From Burkholderiales bacterium (GTDB lineage Bacteria > Pseudomonadota > Gammaproteobacteria > Burkholderiales > Burkholderiaceae), in contig JAMFSK010000128.1 of NCBI GenBank assembly GCA_026225235.1, positions 85,710 through 149,709 on the forward strand: DNA of 64,000 bases, in the 5' to 3' direction. The notes beneath the pieces were generated by a model. It had not been told where the DNA came from. It did no database searches and worked only from the letters and a program-made list of their open reading frames with translations. The number at the start of each line of letters is the position of its first letter. The first letter of the stretch is position 1. A program made the position numbers and the translations under genes. Positions 35,401 to 45,259 of this stretch are shown one piece after another.

Positions 35401-37404
35401 AAGGCAGAAGTCGCGCTGAGGACATTGAACGAGACACTCGAGCAACGCGTGAACGAAGCCGTCGCGGAACGTGATCGGCTCTGGGAGCTCAGTGAAGATC
35501 TGCTCGTCATCGCCGATTTCGACGCGCGACTGCTGAGGGTTAGCCCTTCGTGGGCACGCACGCTCGGCCACGAGGTCGCCGCGCTGCTGTCGCGTCCCTA
35601 CCTGGACTATGTGCACCCCGACGACGCCAAAGGCGTGAGTCTGGCACTCGGGCGCTTGCGCGATGAAGGCAACGCTGTGCGCTCCGAAAGCCGCACCCGT
35701 GCCGCCGACGGCTCATGGCGATGGATCGCCTGGACCTTGTCTCTCGATCACGACTCAGGCCAGATTCATGGCGTCGGCCGCGACGTGACCGCCGACAAAG
35801 ACGCGCGCGATGCCCTGCGCCACGCTGAGGAAGCCTTGCGCACCGCGCAGAAAATGGAAGCGATCGGCAAGCTCACGGGCGGTGTCGCGCACGACTTCAA
35901 CAACCTGCTGCAGGTCATCGGCGGCAACCTGCAACTGCTCTCCAAGGACGTGGCCGGCACCGACAAGCCGGAGCAGCGCGTGCGTAACGCGCTTGCCGGC
36001 GTCGCGCGCGGCGCGAAGCTCGCCTCGCAGCTGCTCGCCTTCGGACGACGTCAGCCACTCGCGCCAAAGGTCGTGAACCTTGGCCGCTTTGTGCGTGGAC
36101 TCGACGATATGTTGCGGCGCGCGCTGGGCGATGGCATTGAAATCGAGACCATCGTCACGGGCGGTCTGTGGAACACGCTTGTCGACCCGTTCCAGGTCGA
36201 GAACGCCTTGCTGAATCTCGCGATCAACGCGCGCGACGCGATGAAGGGACATGGGCGGCTGACCATCGAGGCCGGTAACGCCGCACTCGATGACTCCTAT
36301 GCGAGCATGAACCCCGACGTCACGCCGGGCCAATATGTGATGATGGCGGTTACCGATACCGGATCGGGCATTGCGCCCGAGTTAATGGAGCGGGTATTCG
36401 AGCCCTTCTTCACGACCAAGCCCGAGGGCCAGGGCACCGGCCTGGGCCTGAGCATGGTCTACGGTTTCGCCAAGCAGTCCGGGGGCCATCTCAAGCTTTA
36501 CAGCGAGGTCGGCCAGGGGACGACTGTGCGCATGTACCTGCCGCGTGTACGCCAGGAGGAAGACCTCGTCACCGAGGTCGACTCCGGCCCTGTGCGCGGT
36601 GGCACCGAGACCGTGCTGGTGGCGGAAGACGATGAAGATGTGCGCGCGACGGTGGTCGAGCTGCTTGCCGATCTCGGCTACCGAGTCCTCAAGGCGAAAG
36701 ATGCGCAGAGCGCGCTGGCGATTGTCGAAAGCGGAGTGCCGATCGATTTGCTGTTCACGGACGTCGTGATGCCCGGCCCGTTGCGAAGCCCTGAGCTCGC
36801 GCGCAAGGCCCGGGAACGCCTGCCGGACATCGCCGTGCTCTTTACTTCAGGCTATACGGACAACGCGATCGTGCATGCAGGCCGGCTTGACGACGGTATC
36901 GAGCTGCTAAGCAAGCCCTATTCGCGAGAAGCCATGGCACGCAAGATCCGCCACGTGCTGCGCAATCAGCAACAGCGCAATGCAGCGAGCACGATCCTCG
37001 CCGAACAGCGTAGCGCGAACCCAAGCGTGGCGCCGAACCTGCGCAGCCTGCGCATCCTCCTCGTCGAGGACGATGAGCTGGTCCGGGCAGGCACGATGGA
37101 GATGCTGAAGACGCTGGGGCTGGATATTCTCGAAGCGAGAGATGGGACGAGTGCGATGAACATGCTGCAGGCGCATCCAATCGACGTCCTGATCGCCGAC
37201 GTCGGCCTGCCCGACATTTCGGGGATCGACCTTGCCGCCAATGCACTGCGGCATCGGCCGCATTTGCGGGTGATCTTTGCGTCAGGCTACGATGTGGTGC
37301 TGACCGACGACAAACGTGCGTCGCTCAGCACGTCATTGTCCTTGCGCAAGCCCTACAACCTCGATGACCTGTTGCACGCACTCGAAAAACAATCGGTCCG
37401 CTAG
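32458..37404 (+). CDS. Large hybrid sensor histidine kinase with two kinase cores and three receivers
   Basis: A 1,648-residue soluble-looking signalling protein with no clear membrane segment. Order: N-terminal PAS/GAF-like sensor region (1-350); first HisKA with SHEFRTPL (His near 375) and HATPase (DTGIGIEAHELPRLFERF); receiver 1 (about 669-785, Asp in VVSDVMMP); GAF (about 830-975); PAS (about 1,008-1,115); second HisKA with GVAHDFNNLLQ (near 1,145) and HATPase (GTGLGLSMVYGF); receiver 2 (about 1,385-1,500, LLFTDVVMPG); receiver 3 (about 1,532-1,644, VLIADVGLPD). The TTG start has AGGGA seven bases upstream. No output regulator is adjacent, so the phosphorelay partner is unknown. Confidence 0.9.
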   Translation: MDKPTESTTSTKNAEARSEAAFEGPAFLAGGGEMGALMRARDWGATSLGVPSQWPQSLKTAIGIMLTSRQPIWIGWGEELLFFYNDPYKAIIGGKHPWALGLPTRTVWSEIWGDIGPLLATALTGLEGTFVEEKLLIMERNGYPEETYYTFSYSPVPDDDGTTGGIICANSDDTARVLGERQLSLLRELATSAVEARTGRQASEASVHALSANPHDVPFAMLYQRKADGDLALVATTGIGRDHPAAPARLSHTDHSVWPLDVLDASERKDEITVVSDLERRFGTSLPTGPWSRPPRQAAILPITAPGGTGKDSVLIVGLNPWRLVDASYTRFLDLVAGQLASAIGYAQAYEQERERAEALAELDRAKTAFFSNISHEFRTPLTLMLGPLEELLARPALADDDVRSLVDVTHRNGRRLLKLVNALLDFSRIEAGRVDLHATATDVSSFTAELASLFRSTIERAGLTLVVDCVALDRPVMLDREMWEKVILNLMSNAFKFTLSGTITMRVARSTARAHDASDSVEISVSDTGIGIEAHELPRLFERFHRISGVNGRSIEGSGIGLALVQELVKMQGGTIRVSSAPGVGTAFTIVMPLAPADQGGAVPQPPGDASASIDAHEYVESAQRWLVDIDDGDASMTRALSVPAFEESTLQRQPTATEVPAGSIATILVADDNADLRDYMRRILSSAGYSVAVAVDGQEALEMAQTLAPDLVVSDVMMPRLDGFGLLRALRAKAELADTPVLLLSARAGEEATVDGLEAGAEDYLVKPFSAREMLARVASNLQLAQLRRTTEQSLRDEAHTLEMLNRAGTAVAAELDLDRAVQIVTDAATELTGAAFGAFFYNVFNERGESYTLYALSGVEREAFSKFPMPRNTEIFAPTFSGASIVRSDDITQDSRYGKNHPHHGMPEGHLPVRSYLAAPVISRTGDVLGGLFFGHPEPGKFDARAERIVVGIAAQAAAAIDNARLFGNAQFEIHERAKAEVALRTLNETLEQRVNEAVAERDRLWELSEDLLVIADFDARLLRVSPSWARTLGHEVAALLSRPYLDYVHPDDAKGVSLALGRLRDEGNAVRSESRTRAADGSWRWIAWTLSLDHDSGQIHGVGRDVTADKDARDALRHAEEALRTAQKMEAIGKLTGGVAHDFNNLLQVIGGNLQLLSKDVAGTDKPEQRVRNALAGVARGAKLASQLLAFGRRQPLAPKVVNLGRFVRGLDDMLRRALGDGIEIETIVTGGLWNTLVDPFQVENALLNLAINARDAMKGHGRLTIEAGNAALDDSYASMNPDVTPGQYVMMAVTDTGSGIAPELMERVFEPFFTTKPEGQGTGLGLSMVYGFAKQSGGHLKLYSEVGQGTTVRMYLPRVRQEEDLVTEVDSGPVRGGTETVLVAEDDEDVRATVVELLADLGYRVLKAKDAQSALAIVESGVPIDLLFTDVVMPGPLRSPELARKARERLPDIAVLFTSGYTDNAIVHAGRLDDGIELLSKPYSREAMARKIRHVLRNQQQRNAASTILAEQRSANPSVAPNLRSLRILLVEDDELVRAGTMEMLKTLGLDILEARDGTSAMNMLQAHPIDVLIADVGLPDISGIDLAANALRHRPHLRVIFASGYDVVLTDDKRASLSTSLSLRKPYNLDDLLHALEKQSVR

Positions 37405-37422
37405 GGCCTCGAACCGATTGTT
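37388..37422 (+). terminator. Stem-loop across the sensor kinase stop codon
   Basis: AACAATCGGT pairs perfectly with ACCGATTGTT over a 15-base loop that contains the TAG stop codon. It has no long T-tract beyond the TT of the stem. It may act with the next hairpin in termination. Confidence 0.4.
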
Positions 37423-37433
37423 ACCGCGTGCTG

Positions 37434-37471
37434 GCAGGCCGGTGTGGCACAACCCCGCCACACCGGCCTGC
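37434..37471. terminator. Bidirectional terminator between sensor kinase and catalase
   Basis: A perfect 15-bp stem GCAGGCCGGTGTGGC with an eight-base loop is placed between two convergent genes. It is followed by CTTTCTC on the plus strand. It is very stable and probably serves both genes. Confidence 0.8.
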
Positions 37472-37482
37472 CTTTCTCGTGC

Positions 37483-38958
37483 TTAGACGCTGACTGCAGA
37501 GTCAGCCTGCACACCCTGCGGTTCGAGCCTGGCGATCGCCTGCGCGACACCCGCGCCGTAGGCCGCATCGGCCTTCGTGCAATGCTCGATATGCAGTTGC
37601 TGCACCGGCTTCGAAACGCCGTGCAAGGCGCGGGCCGTATTCTCAAACAGGACTTGCTGCTGAGCCGGCGTCATCAACCTGAACAGCGCGCCCGGCTGCG
37701 AGTAATAGTCCTCGTCGACCCGGTGATTCCAGTGATCCGCGGCCCCTTCGACGCTCAGCGGCGGTTCACGGAAGTCCGGCTGCTCTTGCCATTCACCCCT
37801 CGTATTCGGCTCATACGGCGTCGCGCCACCCATATTCGCATCGACACGCATCAGCCCGTCGCGGTGGTAGCTGTGCACGTACTTCGCCCCACGCGGCGCA
37901 TTCACCGGGATCTGATGGAAGTTCACGCTCAGGCGATAACGCTGTGCGTCACCGTACGAGAACAGACGACCCTGCAACATCTTGTCCGGCGAGAAGCTGA
38001 TACCCGGCACCACATTCGCCGGCGCAAACGCAGCCTGCTCGACATCGGCAAAGTGATTGTCCGGATTCCGGTTAAGTTCGAATACGCCAACTTCGATCAA
38101 CGGATAGTCCTTCTTCGACCAGACCTTCGTCAGGTCGAACGGGTTGACGTGATACGAACCCGCTTCATTCTCCGGCATGATCTGGACTGACAGCGTCCAG
38201 CGCGGGAAGTCCTTTTTCTCGATGCTTTCATAGAGATCGCGATGATGCGTCTCACGATCGCGACCGACCAGCGCTTCCGCCTCGGCATCCGTCAGGTTCT
38301 CGATGCCCTGGTGTGAACGAAAATGGAACTTGACCCAGAACCGTTCGTTCGCGGCATTAATAAAGCTGAAGGTATGGCTGCCGAAACCGTGCATATGACG
38401 GAAGGTCTTCGGAATGCCCCGCTCGCTCATGACGACCGTGATCTGGTGCAATGCTTCGGGAAGCTGCGTCCAGAAGTCCCAGTTGTTCTCCGCGCTGCGC
38501 AGGCCCGTGCGGGGGTCGCGCTTGATGGCGTGGTTGAGGTCGGGGAACTTCAGGGGATCGCGCAGGAAGAACACCGGCGTGTTGTTGCCGACCAGGTCCC
38601 AGTTACCTTCCTCGGTATAGAACTTCAGTGCAAAGCCGCGGATGTCGCGCTCTGCATCGGCGGCGCCGCGTTCGCCCGCCACGGTCGAGAAGCGTGCGAA
38701 CATTTCGGTCTTCTTGCCGACTTCGGAGAAGATCTTGGCCCGCGTGTACTTCGTGATGTCATGGGTCACCGTGAACGTGCCAAAGGCGCCCGAGCCCTTG
38801 GCATGCATCCGGCGTTCAGGAATGACTTCACGGTCGAAATGGGCGAGCTTTTCGAGAAACCAGACATCCTGGAGCAACATCGGGCCGCGCGGCCCTGCCG
38901 TCTGGACATTCTGGTTGTCGACGACCGGCGCGCCGAAGGCAGTGGTTAACTTGGTCAT
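37483..38958 (-). CDS. katA: Haem catalase, small-subunit monofunctional type
   Basis: A 491-residue catalase that breaks down hydrogen peroxide. The catalytic His lies in [12 protein letters not shown], the catalytic Asn region reads [14 protein letters not shown], and the proximal haem-ligand Tyr is in [12 protein letters not shown]. The length is that of clade 3 (KatA) enzymes, with no C-terminal flavodoxin-like domain. The start [12 protein letters not shown] is the family start; a longer frame to 39039 adds non-conserved residues. A small ORF with a Fur-like box lies about 145 bp upstream in the same direction, so iron-linked control is possible. Confidence 0.94.
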   Translation of the reverse strand: MTKLTTAFGAPVVDNQNVQTAGPRGPMLLQDVWFLEKLAHFDREVIPERRMHAKGSGAFGTFTVTHDITKYTRAKIFSEVGKKTEMFARFSTVAGERGAADAERDIRGFALKFYTEEGNWDLVGNNTPVFFLRDPLKFPDLNHAIKRDPRTGLRSAENNWDFWTQLPEALHQITVVMSERGIPKTFRHMHGFGSHTFSFINAANERFWVKFHFRSHQGIENLTDAEAEALVGRDRETHHRDLYESIEKKDFPRWTLSVQIMPENEAGSYHVNPFDLTKVWSKKDYPLIEVGVFELNRNPDNHFADVEQAAFAPANVVPGISFSPDKMLQGRLFSYGDAQRYRLSVNFHQIPVNAPRGAKYVHSYHRDGLMRVDANMGGATPYEPNTRGEWQEQPDFREPPLSVEGAADHWNHRVDEDYYSQPGALFRLMTPAQQQVLFENTARALHGVSKPVQQLHIEHCTKADAAYGAGVAQAIARLEPQGVQADSAVSV

Positions 38959-39103
38959 GTGGAGGTCTCTGTTATGGATGGGTCGTTTCACGATTCGCCG
39001 CGGGGGCTTGTCGCCAATGTGTTCGAGCATATCGGTCAAAGGTCCGCAGCGTGTTTGTCATTTCCTAACGCTGCGATAGCCGCCGCCCGGCCCGAGTGAC
39101 GGA

Positions 39104-39220
39104 TCAGGCCTGGACGACCCGATTCGCGAGAAGTTCGACGAACAGGGTACGCAACGTCGACCAGTTGTGGCCTGCCGCCTCTGTGCCCGGTTCGCGTTGA
39201 GCGTTGTCCTTGTCTTTCAT
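39104..39220 (-). CDS. Hypothetical 38-residue small protein upstream of catalase
   Basis: A 38-residue ORF, MKDKDNAQREPG to ANRVVQA, with an excellent ribosome site (GGGAG six bases before the ATG) and a Fur-like palindrome about 20 bases further upstream. The C-terminal half (HNWSTLRTLFVELLANRVV) could form an amphipathic helix. It reads toward katA. No family recognised; it could be a small stress protein, a leader peptide or a chance ORF. Confidence 0.5.
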   Translation of the reverse strand: MKDKDNAQREPGTEAAGHNWSTLRTLFVELLANRVVQA

Positions 39221-39241
39221 GATCTTCTCCCGAAAAGTGTA

Positions 39242-39256
39242 TGAGAGTCATTCTCA
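39242..39256 (-). promoter_or_regulatory. Fur-box-like palindrome
   Basis: TGAGAATGACTCTCA on the minus strand matches the Fur 7-1-7 core TGATAAT-N-ATTATCA at 11 of 14 positions. It lies just upstream of the ribosome site of the 38-residue ORF. Iron-dependent control of that ORF, and perhaps of katA, is inferred. Confidence 0.5.
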
Positions 39257-39326
39257 CAAAAGGACCGGCACCCGTCACATTGATTGATCAAATGCCCTGC
39301 ATAGCGAGGCCCAATCGCCGGCCAGC

Positions 39327-40289
39327 CTATTGAACCCCGAACCCGCCCTCCAAGGCACCGCGCAGGTAAGTCACGAAGGCCGTGACCGCGCGCGGCACGT
39401 GGGCCGAATACGGACGCACCACAAAAAGCTGCTCGGCGAAGGCACCGACCGGTTTCCAGTCCGGCAGGATTCTCACCAGCCGCCGCGCGCGCAAAGCGGC
39501 CTGCGCGCTGAAGTCCGGCATCAGGGCAATGCCAAGGTCATCGAGTGCTGCATCGCGCAAGGCCTCGCTGTTATTCGCCGCAAACGAGCCGCGAATCGGC
39601 ACGGTGATCCGTTCCGGTCCCGACTTGCGCTTTTTGATCCGTTCGAAGGTCCAGGCCGGCGCGTCCTGTGCGCGCGGATAGAAAAGGCAATCGTGGGTCG
39701 ACAATTCCTCGGGGGACACCGGCTTGCCGCGTCGCCGCAGATAGGCCGGCGTCGCGACGATGACCGACTGCGTGCTGCACAAGGTCCATGCGACATGCGT
39801 CTCGGGCGCCGCCGCGCTATGCCGAATTGCAAGATCGAAGCCCTCGGACGCGAGCGAGCTCAGGCGGTCGGAGAGTTCGAGCTGAAGGCGGACTTCGGGG
39901 TTTTCGTGCAGGAAAGCGGCGAGGCGCGGCACCAGTTGCTGCCGTGCGAAAGCCACAGGAGCAGTGACGCGCAACAAGCCACGCGGCACCCCGGCGAGAT
40001 CGCGCACACTCGCAAAACTCTCGGCGATCTGCTCGTAATGCGTGCGCGTGTCGTCGACCAGGCGCTGGCCCGCTTCGGTCAGCCGCACGCTGCGCGTGGT
40101 GCGCTGCACAAGCGTGACACCCGCCGCGCGCTCGAGCTCGACGATGCGCTGACTCATCGCGGCCTTGCTCACGCCCAGGCGCGCCGCCGCGCTGGTGTAA
40201 CTGCCCTGCTGTTCGAGGACGGCGAGCCAGTGCAAATGGATCCAAAGATCGTCAACCGTCTGGTTTTTCATGGGGTCATTGTTTGCCAT
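39327..40289 (-). CDS. LysR-family transcriptional regulator
   Basis: A 320-residue LysR protein. The N-terminal winged helix-turn-helix reads [36 protein letters not shown]. The effector domain (about 95-310) includes [24 protein letters not shown] and FDLAIRH. It is divergent from the methylmalonate-semialdehyde dehydrogenase gene with an 88 bp gap, the classic layout for a LysR regulator and its target. The start is chosen at [10 protein letters not shown]; a start six codons later is possible. Confidence 0.9.
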   Translation of the reverse strand: MANNDPMKNQTVDDLWIHLHWLAVLEQQGSYTSAAARLGVSKAAMSQRIVELERAAGVTLVQRTTRSVRLTEAGQRLVDDTRTHYEQIAESFASVRDLAGVPRGLLRVTAPVAFARQQLVPRLAAFLHENPEVRLQLELSDRLSSLASEGFDLAIRHSAAAPETHVAWTLCSTQSVIVATPAYLRRRGKPVSPEELSTHDCLFYPRAQDAPAWTFERIKKRKSGPERITVPIRGSFAANNSEALRDAALDDLGIALMPDFSAQAALRARRLVRILPDWKPVGAFAEQLFVVRPYSAHVPRAVTAFVTYLRGALEGGFGVQ

Positions 40290-40377
40290 ACAAAACAATC
40301 AATTCAATCATAGCGCCTTTGCATCCTGCCCAGATCTTCCTACACTGACCCTACACCTTCCTCTACCGGGCCTCCTC

Positions 40378-41889
40378 ATGCAGAGCTTCAGCGATCGCGC
40401 AGACGTCGGACACTATATCGGGGGCCGCCCGGAGCGAGCTTCAGGCACCCGCAGCCAGCCGGTTTTCAACCCCGCGCTCGGCACGGCGGCGCGCACGCTG
40501 CTGCTCGGCGAGGTCGCGGACGTGGCCACCGCGGTGGCCCATGCCAAGGCCGCATTTCCGGCCTGGAGCAACACCCCGCCGATCCGCCGTGCACGCGTGA
40601 TGCTGCGCTTTCTCGAACTGATGAACGCCCACCGCGACGAGCTCGCAGCGATCATCACGGCCGAGCACGGCAAGGTGTTCAGCGACGCGCAGGGCGAAGT
40701 CTCGCGCGGTATCGACATCATCGAGTTCGCCTGCGGAATTCCGCAACTGCTCAAGGGTGACTACACCGAGCAGGTCTCGACCGGCATCGACAACTGGACC
40801 ACGCGTCAGCCGCTCGGCGTGGTCGCCGGCATTACGCCCTTCAATTTCCCCTGCATGGTGCCGTGCTGGATGTTCCCGGTCGCGATCGCGGCGGGTAACA
40901 GCTTCGTGCTCAAACCAAGCGAGCGTGACCCGTCGGCCTCGCTACTCATGGCCCGCCTGTTGACCGAAGCCGGTTTGCCCGACGGTGTGTTCAATGTCGT
41001 GCAAGGCGACAAGATCGTCGTCGACGCACTGCTCGAACATCCCGACGTCAAGGCGATCAGCTTTGTGGGCTCGACACCGATCGCGAACTACATCTATGAA
41101 ACCGGCGCGCGGCTCGGCAAGCGTGTGCAGGCACTCGGCGGTGCGAAGAACCATATGGTCGTGATGCCCGACGCCGATATCGAACAGGCCGTCGATGCGC
41201 TGGTTGGCGCAGGCTACGGTTCGGCTGGCGAACGCTGCATGGCGATCTCTGTCGCGGTGCTGGTGGGCGAAGTGGCCGACGAAGTCGTCGAGAAGCTGGC
41301 CGCCCGCGCGCGTACCCTGATCGTCAAGAACGGTATGGAAGCCGATGCGGAAATGGGCCCAGTCGTCACGCGTCAGGCGCTCGAACGCATCGAAGGCTAT
41401 GTCGCACTGGGTGTCGAGGAAGGCGCGGAGCTGGTAGTCGACGGACGCGGCCTGAAAGTGCGTGGCCACGAACAGGGCTTCTTCACCGGTGGCACGCTGT
41501 TCGACCGCGTCACGCCCGAAATGCGAATCTACAAGGAAGAGATTTTTGGGCCGGTGCTGGTCTGCGTCCGGGTCAAGGATTTCACCGAAGCCGTGAACCT
41601 CATCAACGCCCATGAATTCGGCAACGGTGTCGCCTTGTTCACGCGCGACGGCCATATCGCACGCGAATTCGGCCGCCGCATCGAAGTCGGCATGGTCGGC
41701 ATCAATGTGCCGATCCCCGTGCCGATGGCATGGCATGGCTTCGGCGGCTGGAAGCGCAGCCTGTTCGGCGACATGCATGCCTACGGCGAAGAAGGCGTGC
41801 GCTTCTACACCCGTCAGAAGTCGATCATGCAGCGCTGGCCCGAGAGCATCGAGAAAGGGGCTGAGTTCGCGATGCCCACGGCCAAGTAG
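40378..41889 (+). CDS. mmsA: CoA-acylating methylmalonate-semialdehyde dehydrogenase
   Basis: A 503-residue aldehyde dehydrogenase that converts methylmalonate semialdehyde (or malonate semialdehyde) to propionyl-CoA (or acetyl-CoA) in valine, thymine, inositol or beta-alanine breakdown. The family pattern [31 protein letters not shown] and catalytic Cys in [14 protein letters not shown] are typical of MmsA/IolA. The start [16 protein letters not shown] matches the family. It is alone in its operon here, with a divergent LysR regulator. Its 3' end lies three bases from that of the convergent autotransporter gene. Confidence 0.92.
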   Translation: MQSFSDRADVGHYIGGRPERASGTRSQPVFNPALGTAARTLLLGEVADVATAVAHAKAAFPAWSNTPPIRRARVMLRFLELMNAHRDELAAIITAEHGKVFSDAQGEVSRGIDIIEFACGIPQLLKGDYTEQVSTGIDNWTTRQPLGVVAGITPFNFPCMVPCWMFPVAIAAGNSFVLKPSERDPSASLLMARLLTEAGLPDGVFNVVQGDKIVVDALLEHPDVKAISFVGSTPIANYIYETGARLGKRVQALGGAKNHMVVMPDADIEQAVDALVGAGYGSAGERCMAISVAVLVGEVADEVVEKLAARARTLIVKNGMEADAEMGPVVTRQALERIEGYVALGVEEGAELVVDGRGLKVRGHEQGFFTGGTLFDRVTPEMRIYKEEIFGPVLVCVRVKDFTEAVNLINAHEFGNGVALFTRDGHIAREFGRRIEVGMVGINVPIPVPMAWHGFGGWKRSLFGDMHAYGEEGVRFYTRQKSIMQRWPESIEKGAEFAMPTAK

Positions 41890-41892
41890 TCG

Positions 41893-44800
41893 TTACCAGC
41901 TATACCGGTAGCCCGCCTGGCCGAACACGTCCTGACGGTACTCGCCGCCGATGTTCCGTGCATACTTGACGTTCGCATAGAGTTCCGACGATTTGCCGAT
42001 GCTCGCCGTCACGCCGCCGCCGACCTCGTACCAGGTCTTGCTGAGGCCGCCGTCGAATGCGGTGCCGCCAACCGTCGTCTGGCCGGGCGAGAAGAAGTCG
42101 TGCAGGACATCGGCCGTGAGGTACGGCGTCGCCGTGCCGCTTTTCGTATCGTTACTCAGGTTGGCCCGGAACAGACGGAAACCCACGCGTCCGCGCAGTG
42201 CATTGGTGCTGTTGCCGGACACCGGCGAGACGCCGTCGTCAAACCCGTTCAGATGCACGTACTGATAGAGCAGTTGCGCCTGCGGTTCGATGGCAATACC
42301 GCTCGAGGCCAGCGCAAAAGGCTTGCCCACTTCGCCTGAAACACCCGCACCGAAACCGTTCTGGCTCGCACCGTCGCCCAGAATGTCGCCGTACTTGTTC
42401 TGGTAGTGACTCAGCTGACCGACGCCATCGAAATAGGTACCGTCAGGCAGATAGCGGGTCCAGTAGCCACCGACTGACTGCGCCTGTGTCTCGACCGAAC
42501 CCGTCGCACTGGTCAGCAAGGGGTTGATCGTGCGCAAGTTGTCGTCGAAGTTCGCCGACGACGAGCCGAAGTTCACCGTTAGGCCAGCATGCGTGCTGCC
42601 GCCCGCTTCTCCGCGCGAAAGCGTCCAGTCCTTGCCAAACTCGGCGAAGAACGTGCGCTCCTGCTCCGAGAAGCGGTCCATCGTATCGGCATCGAGACTC
42701 TGTCCGCTGATGCGTCCCCAGAGGCCGTCCTGGTTGCCTGGCTGGGCGTCGTCGAGGCTCGCCACATCGCCGACGCGATCCTGCAAACGGCCGAGGATCG
42801 TGAAGCCATAGTCGGCATTGAGCGACGGGGTCATCGAATAACCGACCACGCCCGGACGATAGGCCGGCGCCGGCGCCGCTACCGGCGCGAGCGGACCCGC
42901 CACCGCAGCTACCGCACCGGTCGCCGAGGCGCTGTTGCCGGCTTCAAGCGTCGAACGCAGGAACCAGTCGCTGGCGTTCGACGTGCCACCCTGGTACAGC
43001 AGATATTGATAAGCGCCGCCTTGCACCGGGCTGCCCAGTCGGAAACTGTTGGCGGCCGAGCTACCGTTCACCTGCACCAGCTCGATCCCGTTGCCGGTCG
43101 TCGGGGCGCCTGTCCCCAGCCCATGGACCCGAAGGTTTGTGTCGCCGCCGGCATTGCCACCGATCAGAAGAAGGTCCGACTGGGCTGCCAGGCCTGGATT
43201 GAGGGCGGCGTTCATCAGCAAGGTCGCATTCGCGCCCGTGTAGTTGCCCTCGATCCGCAACGTGCCGCCGCTGTTTGCCGAGAATGCCGGCATGGCGTTG
43301 CCCACCGCGATCGTCCCCGCGTTGTCGACCGACCCCAGCACGGTGCCATATCCGCCGAGTGTCGCCCCCGCAGCGATCGACGTCATGCCCGAACCGATAC
43401 TCGCACCGGCATGAGCGGCATCGCCGACCACCAGCGTGCCGCCCGCATCGAGTGTTGTCGTGCCGGCATAGGTGCTCGCTCCGTTCAGCATGACTGTACC
43501 GCTGCCGATCTCGACCGTCGAAAAATTCGTGATCGCGCCCGCATAGTTGAAGCTGCTGCCCGTACCCGGATCGATCGTCAGCGAACTGGTACCCGTGCCG
43601 CCCGAAATACCGCCGTTGATGACCGCCGAGCCGCCCAGAATCTGCAGGCTGCTGTTGCCACTGCCGAGATCGATCGCGCGGCCGCTGCTGTCGGCGGTGA
43701 TCGTGCCGTAGTCGATCACCGTCGCGTTATTGCCACCTGTGAAGATTGCCGCGGCCGTCGCGCCGCCGCCTTCAATCGTGCCCGTAGCGAGGTTGGTGAT
43801 CGTCACCGTGAATGTATTGGCCGCGCCCGTCACGGCAATGCCCGAATCGGTCTGGCCGCGAATCAGCCCGCTATTCGTGACGGAAGTGCTGGCGAAAATT
43901 CCCTCGGTCGGGATCGCCGCATCCGTGGTCGGGTCTTTGTCGAGACCGGCGAGCGTGATGCCGCGCCCCAGGCCCCCGTTGACGTTGTCGCCCTCGATCG
44001 TGCCGGAGTTGACGATCGTGCCGCCGCCGACCGTCACACCCTCGCTGGTGTCGTTCAAGGCCTGCACCGAGCGGATCGTGCCGGTATTGATCAGGTTGAC
44101 CAAGCCATCGACGTCCACCCCGTCGCCGTCGCCCGTCACGCCATTGCCGATGATCGAGCCATGGTTGACGATCGTGACCAGTTCGTTGGCGTTGAATCCA
44201 TCGATATTGACGCCCGAACCGTCGTCACCCTGGATGGTGCCGCCCAGGTTGTTGGTGATGTGCATCACGAACGTTCCGTTCGTCGTCACATCCGTATTGC
44301 CGCCCGTAATCCCGTGCCGCGCGCCTTCGATTAGGCCAGTGCCGGCCTGCGTCGCCGTCCCGGTGGTTGCATTGACGATCGTGATACCGCTGTTGCTCTG
44401 CGCATCGATGCCGTCGGTCGAGTCGGTGCTGCCCGGCAGATTGAACGACTTGATCGCCCCGTCGTTGTAGACGAAACCGTTGACACCCGGACGCACCGCA
44501 TCGGCTTCGGTCGCCTGAATCAAGCCCGTTGCAAAGTTGTAGACGATGTTGCTGCCCGTGGTGATCGCATTGAAGTCGATCGCCTGTGCACCCCCTGAAG
44601 AGGCGTTGAACGAGGTCAACGTTCCTGCATTGAACAAGACGACATTGCTGTTCGCCTTGTTCATCTGGATCACATCGTTGTCGGCAGCGGAAATGGTCGC
44701 GCCAACGTTGTTGGTGATCGTCAGCGAGAGGCCGCCCGTATTGTCGCGAATCGCACGGCCCTGGCCGGTCTGTTCGATGAGGCCGCTATTCGTGATCGAG

Positions 44801-45012
44801 GCATTGCCGGTCACGGTGATCGCGATCGCGCTCGCACCGGGCACGACCAGCGTGCCGCCCGCTGCCACCACGCCTGCCTGTCCGGCGGCGAGCGTTTGTG
44901 CTGCCGTCAGTTGCTGGCCATTGCCGATGTCGAACGGGCCTACGGGAACCGCCCAAACCTGATGCTCTTCGAACAGGGCCAGGACACCCAGGACAATGAC
45001 AAGCTTTTTCAT
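41893..45012 (-). CDS. Autotransporter (type Va secreted surface protein)
   Basis: A 1,039-residue protein with a short signal peptide (to about residue 21, HQVWA). The passenger of about 750 residues is Gly/Thr/Asn-rich and full of repeated turns such as I-x-N-S-G-x-I and GTIEG, which predict a beta-helix, with an Ala/Pro linker (AVAAVAGPLAPVAAPAPAY). The C-terminal autotransporter barrel (about 790-1,039) ends in AGYRYSW, the usual aromatic terminus. There is no recognisable protease triad or adhesin domain, so its role at the surface is unknown. It converges with mmsA with almost no gap. Confidence 0.9.
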   Translation of the reverse strand: MKKLVIVLGVLALFEEHQVWAVPVGPFDIGNGQQLTAAQTLAAGQAGVVAAGGTLVVPGASAIAITVTGNASITNSGLIEQTGQGRAIRDNTGGLSLTITNNVGATISAADNDVIQMNKANSNVVLFNAGTLTSFNASSGGAQAIDFNAITTGSNIVYNFATGLIQATEADAVRPGVNGFVYNDGAIKSFNLPGSTDSTDGIDAQSNSGITIVNATTGTATQAGTGLIEGARHGITGGNTDVTTNGTFVMHITNNLGGTIQGDDGSGVNIDGFNANELVTIVNHGSIIGNGVTGDGDGVDVDGLVNLINTGTIRSVQALNDTSEGVTVGGGTIVNSGTIEGDNVNGGLGRGITLAGLDKDPTTDAAIPTEGIFASTSVTNSGLIRGQTDSGIAVTGAANTFTVTITNLATGTIEGGGATAAAIFTGGNNATVIDYGTITADSSGRAIDLGSGNSSLQILGGSAVINGGISGGTGTSSLTIDPGTGSSFNYAGAITNFSTVEIGSGTVMLNGASTYAGTTTLDAGGTLVVGDAAHAGASIGSGMTSIAAGATLGGYGTVLGSVDNAGTIAVGNAMPAFSANSGGTLRIEGNYTGANATLLMNAALNPGLAAQSDLLLIGGNAGGDTNLRVHGLGTGAPTTGNGIELVQVNGSSAANSFRLGSPVQGGAYQYLLYQGGTSNASDWFLRSTLEAGNSASATGAVAAVAGPLAPVAAPAPAYRPGVVGYSMTPSLNADYGFTILGRLQDRVGDVASLDDAQPGNQDGLWGRISGQSLDADTMDRFSEQERTFFAEFGKDWTLSRGEAGGSTHAGLTVNFGSSSANFDDNLRTINPLLTSATGSVETQAQSVGGYWTRYLPDGTYFDGVGQLSHYQNKYGDILGDGASQNGFGAGVSGEVGKPFALASSGIAIEPQAQLLYQYVHLNGFDDGVSPVSGNSTNALRGRVGFRLFRANLSNDTKSGTATPYLTADVLHDFFSPGQTTVGGTAFDGGLSKTWYEVGGGVTASIGKSSELYANVKYARNIGGEYRQDVFGQAGYRYSW

Positions 45013-45259
45013 GCGGAACGCCCGGAAAAGGAGTGAAAGCCGGGCATTTTTCAGGGCCTCTGTGACAGGCCCATTACAGCGGGTCGTTCCGTTTCACCGA
45101 AGCTTCCAGACGTCGACTAATCGTCCGTGCGCCGCTCCCGGATTCGTAACCAGTTGCCGCACAATTGGCGCCAAGTCCCGGCTTTTCGACGACAAAATGA
45201 CAGCCGCAGTCCACGCTCGCGAATCGCAAGCGGCGTGGGACACGTTTTATTACCGTCGA

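Noticed and set aside
37388..37422. Regulatory element at the sensor kinase stop codon
   Set aside because: The hairpin is real in sequence, but with a strong terminator 12 bases later the simplest reading is a termination aid, so it is listed as a feature and not as a finding.
42589..44334. 581-codon plus-strand ORF opposite the autotransporter
   Set aside because: Antisense shadow of Gly/Thr/Asn-rich repeats; Arg/Ala-rich with no recognisable domain.
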